Assembly: GCF_003952465.1 (NCBI RefSeq)
Contig: NZ_CP034448.1
Span: 4,689,001-4,753,000 of the forward strand
Origin: Mesorhizobium sp. M1B.F.Ca.ET.045.04.1.1
GTDB lineage: Bacteria; Pseudomonadota; Alphaproteobacteria; Rhizobiales; Rhizobiaceae
Length of the DNA: 64,000 nt
Reading direction: 5' to 3'
Shown here: piece after piece, positions 60,926 to 64,000 of the stretch
Position numbering within the stretch: the first letter of the stretch is position 1
Layout: every line of letters begins with the position of its first letter
Position numbers and translations under genes: made by a program
The notes under the pieces: model-generated
The model's input: the letters and a program-made list of their open reading frames with translations, nothing else
What the model was told of the DNA's origin: nothing
Databases searched by the model: none

Positions 60926-62212
60926 TCACACCGGCGGATTGTGCGGCTGGAACAGCCGTCCGCGCTCGGCGATCAGGATCATCAGCAGGGCCGCGACCGA
61001 GACGCTGCAGAAGCCGGCCGCCAGGGGCGTGACCGTGCCGTTATAGGCCTGGCCGATCAGCGTGCCGAGGAGGCCGCCGAGAAAAGTCTGCATGAAGCCG
61101 AGGATGGAGGACGCCGTGCCGGCAAGCTCGCCGAGCGGCTCCATCGCAAGCGCGTTGAAGTTCGCGCCGAGGCAGCCGAACGGCACCATCGCGCCGGCGA
61201 AGAAGGTTATGAACAGCCAGAGCGGCATCTGCATTTCGAGCGAGACGACAAGCCAGATCAGGCTGATGGCGAGGAACAAGAGCAGCGCGCTTTGCGACAG
61301 GCGGCGCATGCCGATCTTGCCGACGAGCCGCGCGTTGAGGAAGTTCGAGAAAGCAAGCACGCCGGCGACACCGGCGAAGATCAGCGGGAACAGCTCGCCG
61401 ACATGGAAGACGTCGAGATAGATCTGCTGCGCCGAATTGATGAAGCCGAACATCGCACCGAAGATGAAGGTGCTGGCAAAGGCATAGCAAAGCGCGATGC
61501 GGTTGGTGAGCACGATGCGGAAGCCGCCGACAACCGCATTGACCGTCAGCGGCCGGCGGTATTCCGGATGCAGCGTTTCCGGCAGGCGCAGCAGCGACCA
61601 GCTCGAGACGACCAGCGCGCCGACGGCCATGGTGACGAAGATCCAGTGCCAGGTGGCAAAGAGCATGATGAACTGGCCGATGCCGGGGGCGACGACCGGG
61701 ATCGCCATGAACACCATGAAGATCAGCGACATCACCTCGGCCATGCGGCGGCCCTCGAACGTGTCGCGCACGATCGAGACGGCGATGACGCGCGTCGCCG
61801 CGGCGCCGAGGCCTTGCACGACACGGCAGCCAAGCAGGATGGCAAAGGTGGGCGCGACGGCGGCGGCGGCAACCGCCGCGACATAGATGATCAGGCCGGC
61901 AACCAGCGGCGCGCGGCGCCCGAAGCGATCGGAGATCGGACCGAAGAAGAGCTGTCCGCTGCCGAAGCCGAGAATATAGGCTGTGATGACGTACTGGCGG
62001 TGGTTTTCGTTCTCGACGCCGAGCGAGGCTCCGATCTGCTGCAGGGCCGGCAGCATGATATCGATGGCCAGAGAGTTGAGCGCCATCAGCGCCGCGCAGA
62101 GCGCAATGAATTCCCAGCGCGGAATGGGCAGAGCCCGTTGCGACGCTTCTATCTGCTTGTCCACGGCAAAATCCGATCTTGCAAACGAACATGCGCCGGT
62201 GGACCGGCGCAT
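60926..62212 (-). CDS. Bcr/CflA-family multidrug efflux transporter (MFS)
   Basis: 428 residues from the ATG at 62212; an upstream ATG at 62281 would add 23. Twelve membrane segments. The MFS signature after segment 2 is FGPISDRFGRRAPL and the family DxxxPALxxI pattern appears as DIMLPALQQIG. It probably exports drugs or small metabolites by proton antiport. It converges on the inositol-phosphatase-family gene. Confidence 0.9.
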   Translation of the reverse strand: MRRSTGACSFARSDFAVDKQIEASQRALPIPRWEFIALCAALMALNSLAIDIMLPALQQIGASLGVENENHRQYVITAYILGFGSGQLFFGPISDRFGRRAPLVAGLIIYVAAVAAAAVAPTFAILLGCRVVQGLGAAATRVIAVSIVRDTFEGRRMAEVMSLIFMVFMAIPVVAPGIGQFIMLFATWHWIFVTMAVGALVVSSWSLLRLPETLHPEYRRPLTVNAVVGGFRIVLTNRIALCYAFASTFIFGAMFGFINSAQQIYLDVFHVGELFPLIFAGVAGVLAFSNFLNARLVGKIGMRRLSQSALLLFLAISLIWLVVSLEMQMPLWLFITFFAGAMVPFGCLGANFNALAMEPLGELAGTASSILGFMQTFLGGLLGTLIGQAYNGTVTPLAAGFCSVSVAALLMILIAERGRLFQPHNPPV

Positions 62213-62311
62213 TTGTTCGTCTCGTTCCCCGAAGTCGGGAACTACATTGCCGAGGTGGGGGCGGCCCCGGGTGCCTTGCATCTGCCGGCTAAATTGCCGG
62301 CCCGCGCGAAC

Positions 62312-62647
62312 TTAGGCGGCGCCTTTGACGCTGACGCCTTTTTCGACGAGGAAATCCTGCAACTCGCCGGCCTGGAACATCTCGCGCACGATGTCGCAAC
62401 CGCCGACGAACTCGCCCTTGACGTAGAGCTGCGGAATGGTCGGCCAGTTGGAGTAGTCCTTGATGCCCTGGCGCAGCTCTGCCGAGTCGAGCACGTTCAC
62501 GCCTTTGTAGTCGGCCCCGATATAATCGAGGATCTGCACAACCTGGCCGGAAAACCCGCATTGCGGGAAGCCTGGCGTGCCTTTCATGAAGAGCACGACG
62601 TCGTTGCTCTTCACTTCATTGTCGATGTAGTCGTTGATGCCGGTCAT
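62312..62647 (-). CDS. grxD: Monothiol glutaredoxin Grx4 type
   Basis: 111 residues from the ATG at 62647. The CGFS active site is at residues 30-33 (TPGFPQCGFS), and the glutathione-binding WPTIPQLYVKGEFVGG and GCDI follow. CGFS glutaredoxins carry a 2Fe-2S cluster and work with BolA. bolA lies 256 bases upstream on the same strand. Confidence 0.96.
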   Translation of the reverse strand: MTGINDYIDNEVKSNDVVLFMKGTPGFPQCGFSGQVVQILDYIGADYKGVNVLDSAELRQGIKDYSNWPTIPQLYVKGEFVGGCDIVREMFQAGELQDFLVEKGVSVKGAA

Positions 62648-62775
62648 GGACGATCCTTTCACGCCTGTGGGAGTCAGGCTCGAAACATGTCCATCAAATA
62701 AACCCATAGGTTGGCTGAAACAAGACGTTAGCCACGACGCCAACGGAATGGCGCAAGGGATGGTGCGTTTTGGGC

Positions 62776-62877
62776 TAAAGCGCCTCGCGATCTTTCAGAT
62801 TCGCTCCATGCGCTTTAGGTTTTTGATTTTACGCATGTCTTTGTCCCGAAACCGGTTCCCATTTTCGGGAGACATGC
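62776..62877. repeat. 102-bp interspersed repeat, copy B
   Basis: Same length, orientation and internal palindromes as copy A (57406-57507), with about eight differences. It sits between bolA and grxD. Confidence 0.85.
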
Positions 62878-62903
62878 TTTTTAAGCTTGGTTGGTGGCCG
62901 GGC

Positions 62904-63137
62904 TCAGTCGGGAACGCTGGTCTGCAACGCCAGCGCGTGCAGCACGCCGCCCATTTTGCCCTTCAGCGCGTCATAGACCATCTGGTGCTGCTGCACCCGG
63001 CTTTTGCCGCGGAAGCTTTCGGCCACCACTTCGGCCGCGTAATGGTCGCCGTCGCCTGCCAGATCGCGAATCGTCACCTTTGCGTCCGGAATGCCTTCCT
63101 TGATCAACCGTTCGATGTCGCGCGCGTCCATTGCCAT
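62904..63137 (-). CDS. BolA-family protein
   Basis: 77 residues, the short BolA type with the class II pattern DARDIERLIKEGIPDAKVTI, GDGDHYAAEVVAESFRGKSR and VQQHQMVYDAL, where the His partners the Grx4 cluster. With grxD it should act in Fe-S trafficking or iron regulation. A 102-bp repeat separates the two genes, yet both are on the minus strand. Confidence 0.95.
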   Translation of the reverse strand: MAMDARDIERLIKEGIPDAKVTIRDLAGDGDHYAAEVVAESFRGKSRVQQHQMVYDALKGKMGGVLHALALQTSVPD

Positions 63138-63249
63138 GACAAAAATCCTGTTTTCGAGCGGGGAGCGGTGCAGCCCGTACGATGAGAGTCGGCGCTAAGC
63201 GTAGAGCCTTTCCGGCCCGGATTGAAGCGGTTCCGTCCACGCCGACGGC

Positions 63250-63774
63250 TCACGACATGTTCTGATCCAGATGAGCCGCGTCGGCGGCGGGCACGTCCTC
63301 ACGCATCGAGTAGGCGCGACCGAGGCTGAAGGTCAGCACATAGAGCGGGACATTGATCGCGATACCGACCATGGGCAAGTAACTGGTCCACTGCCACATC
63401 GGGGAAAAGAACGACTGGCCGTACCCATCGCACATAAGCGAGGAACCATAGGCCCACAGCGCTCCGAGGACGACGGTCACAGCTAAGAGCTTGACGCAGG
63501 TGACGATCTGCCTTGCCCGAGTCGGTTCCGGCAAAAGCTGCTCCCAGAGGACCAGGCACAAAACCGGAATCGTGTAGACGAAGCTCTGGACGGCCAGCAT
63601 CGGAATTGTGCCGTTGGCCGCGGCAAGGAATTCGACCCGCGTTTCGAGCCGCGGACAAACCTCGCTCGAGGTCGTCGACAGCAGCAGAAAGACGAACGGC
63701 CCGAGAAACCAGAAAAAGAACAGCGACGGCCAGAAGACGGCTGCAAGCAGCGCCCGGACCGCCAATCTGGTCAA
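63250..63774 (-). CDS. Hypothetical membrane protein
   Basis: 174 residues with four or five hydrophobic segments (SLFFFWFLGPFVFLLL, YTIPVLCLVLWEQLL, LLAVTVVLGALWAYG, VGIAINVPLYVLTFSLG). The start overlaps the purL stop by 4 bases, so it is translationally coupled to purL. No family was recognised. It is followed by bolA. Confidence 0.65.
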   Translation of the reverse strand: MTRLAVRALLAAVFWPSLFFFWFLGPFVFLLLSTTSSEVCPRLETRVEFLAAANGTIPMLAVQSFVYTIPVLCLVLWEQLLPEPTRARQIVTCVKLLAVTVVLGALWAYGSSLMCDGYGQSFFSPMWQWTSYLPMVGIAINVPLYVLTFSLGRAYSMREDVPAADAAHLDQNMS

Positions 63775-64000
63775 ACCGCCTGATCCATGAAGCGCGGGAA
63801 CCAGCCCTCATGGGCGGCGGTCAATTCGCTGACCGGGATCGTGCGCGCTTCGCCGAGTTTCAATTCGCGACCGCCGGTCGTACCGATCCAAGGCGCGAAG
63901 ATGCCGAGCATGCCCTGCTCCTCGCGGATCCTGTCCCATTCGCCGCTTTGCGGGTCGATCGAGAGCGTCAGCAGGTAGCGGCCCTGGTCCTCGCCGAACC
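63771..64000 (-). CDS. purL: 3' end of phosphoribosylformylglycinamidine synthase subunit PurL
   Basis: The visible 75 residues read FGEDQGRYLLTLSID then WDRIREEQGMLGIFAPW and end MDQAV. FGEDQGRYL is characteristic of the PurL C-terminal domain. The gene continues past the right edge. It makes formylglycinamidine ribonucleotide in purine synthesis. Its stop overlaps the following membrane protein gene. Confidence 0.92.
   Translation of the reverse strand, partial: FGEDQGRYLLTLSIDPQSGEWDRIREEQGMLGIFAPWIGTTGGRELKLGEARTIPVSELTAAHEGWFPRFMDQAV

Overview
This window looks like chromosomal DNA of a rhizobial alphaproteobacterium, most probably Mesorhizobium or a close relative. That is an inference. 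It rests on the high-GC codon use, a one-piece suf operon (cysteine desulfurase-sufB-C-D-S-T-A), the purL/bolA/grxD order at the right edge, recA next to alaS, many periplasmic-binding-protein transporters, and intergenic palindromic repeats of a rhizobial type. No rRNA or species marker is present.

Left part (1-9.4 kb). A sugar ABC transporter (two MalFG-type permeases and a Tat-exported binding protein, minus strand) is divergent from a UgpC/MalK-type ATPase, a FucU/RbsD-like mutarotase and a PfkB-type ribokinase (plus strand). A perfect 12-bp LacI-like operator lies between them. Then come an unannotated 32-codon ORF that looks like a RiPP precursor (YxxPxL leader motif), a FAD-dependent oxidoreductase and a small secreted protein.

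Accessory patch (about 9.6-13.6 kb). This stretch is visibly richer in AT and ends at a tRNA-Asp gene. It holds an orphan phage prohead protease, a membrane protein of unknown function, two very small genes (one broken or frameshifted at an A6 run), a cytosolic trypsin-like peptidase and a HEPN-like protein with an RX4H motif. It is the best candidate here for an undescribed, possibly defence-related locus.

Catabolic block (14-26 kb). An RbsABC-like sugar transporter operon with a ROK regulator and an SDR dehydrogenase is followed by a DoeA-like M24 peptidase with a truncated M20 amidohydrolase remnant. Next is a six-gene operon: FAD-linked oxidase, GntR regulator, VOC protein and an NMT1-type ABC transporter. 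In all three ABC operons a strong hairpin follows the binding-protein gene.

Housekeeping part (26-64 kb). M23 peptidase, peroxiredoxin, a large AsmA-like protein, tyrS, an ArnT-like glycosyltransferase, a PAP2 phosphatase, the suf operon, GFA and TfoX-like proteins, psuG/psuK, recA, alaS, an icd-GNAT-GST-coq7 cluster, trmJ, murI, rpsD, ttcA, an inositol-phosphatase-family protein, a Bcr/CflA efflux protein, grxD, bolA and the 3' end of purL. Several families of interspersed repeats sit between these genes, including a pair of 102-bp elements, one of which supplies the murI stop codon.
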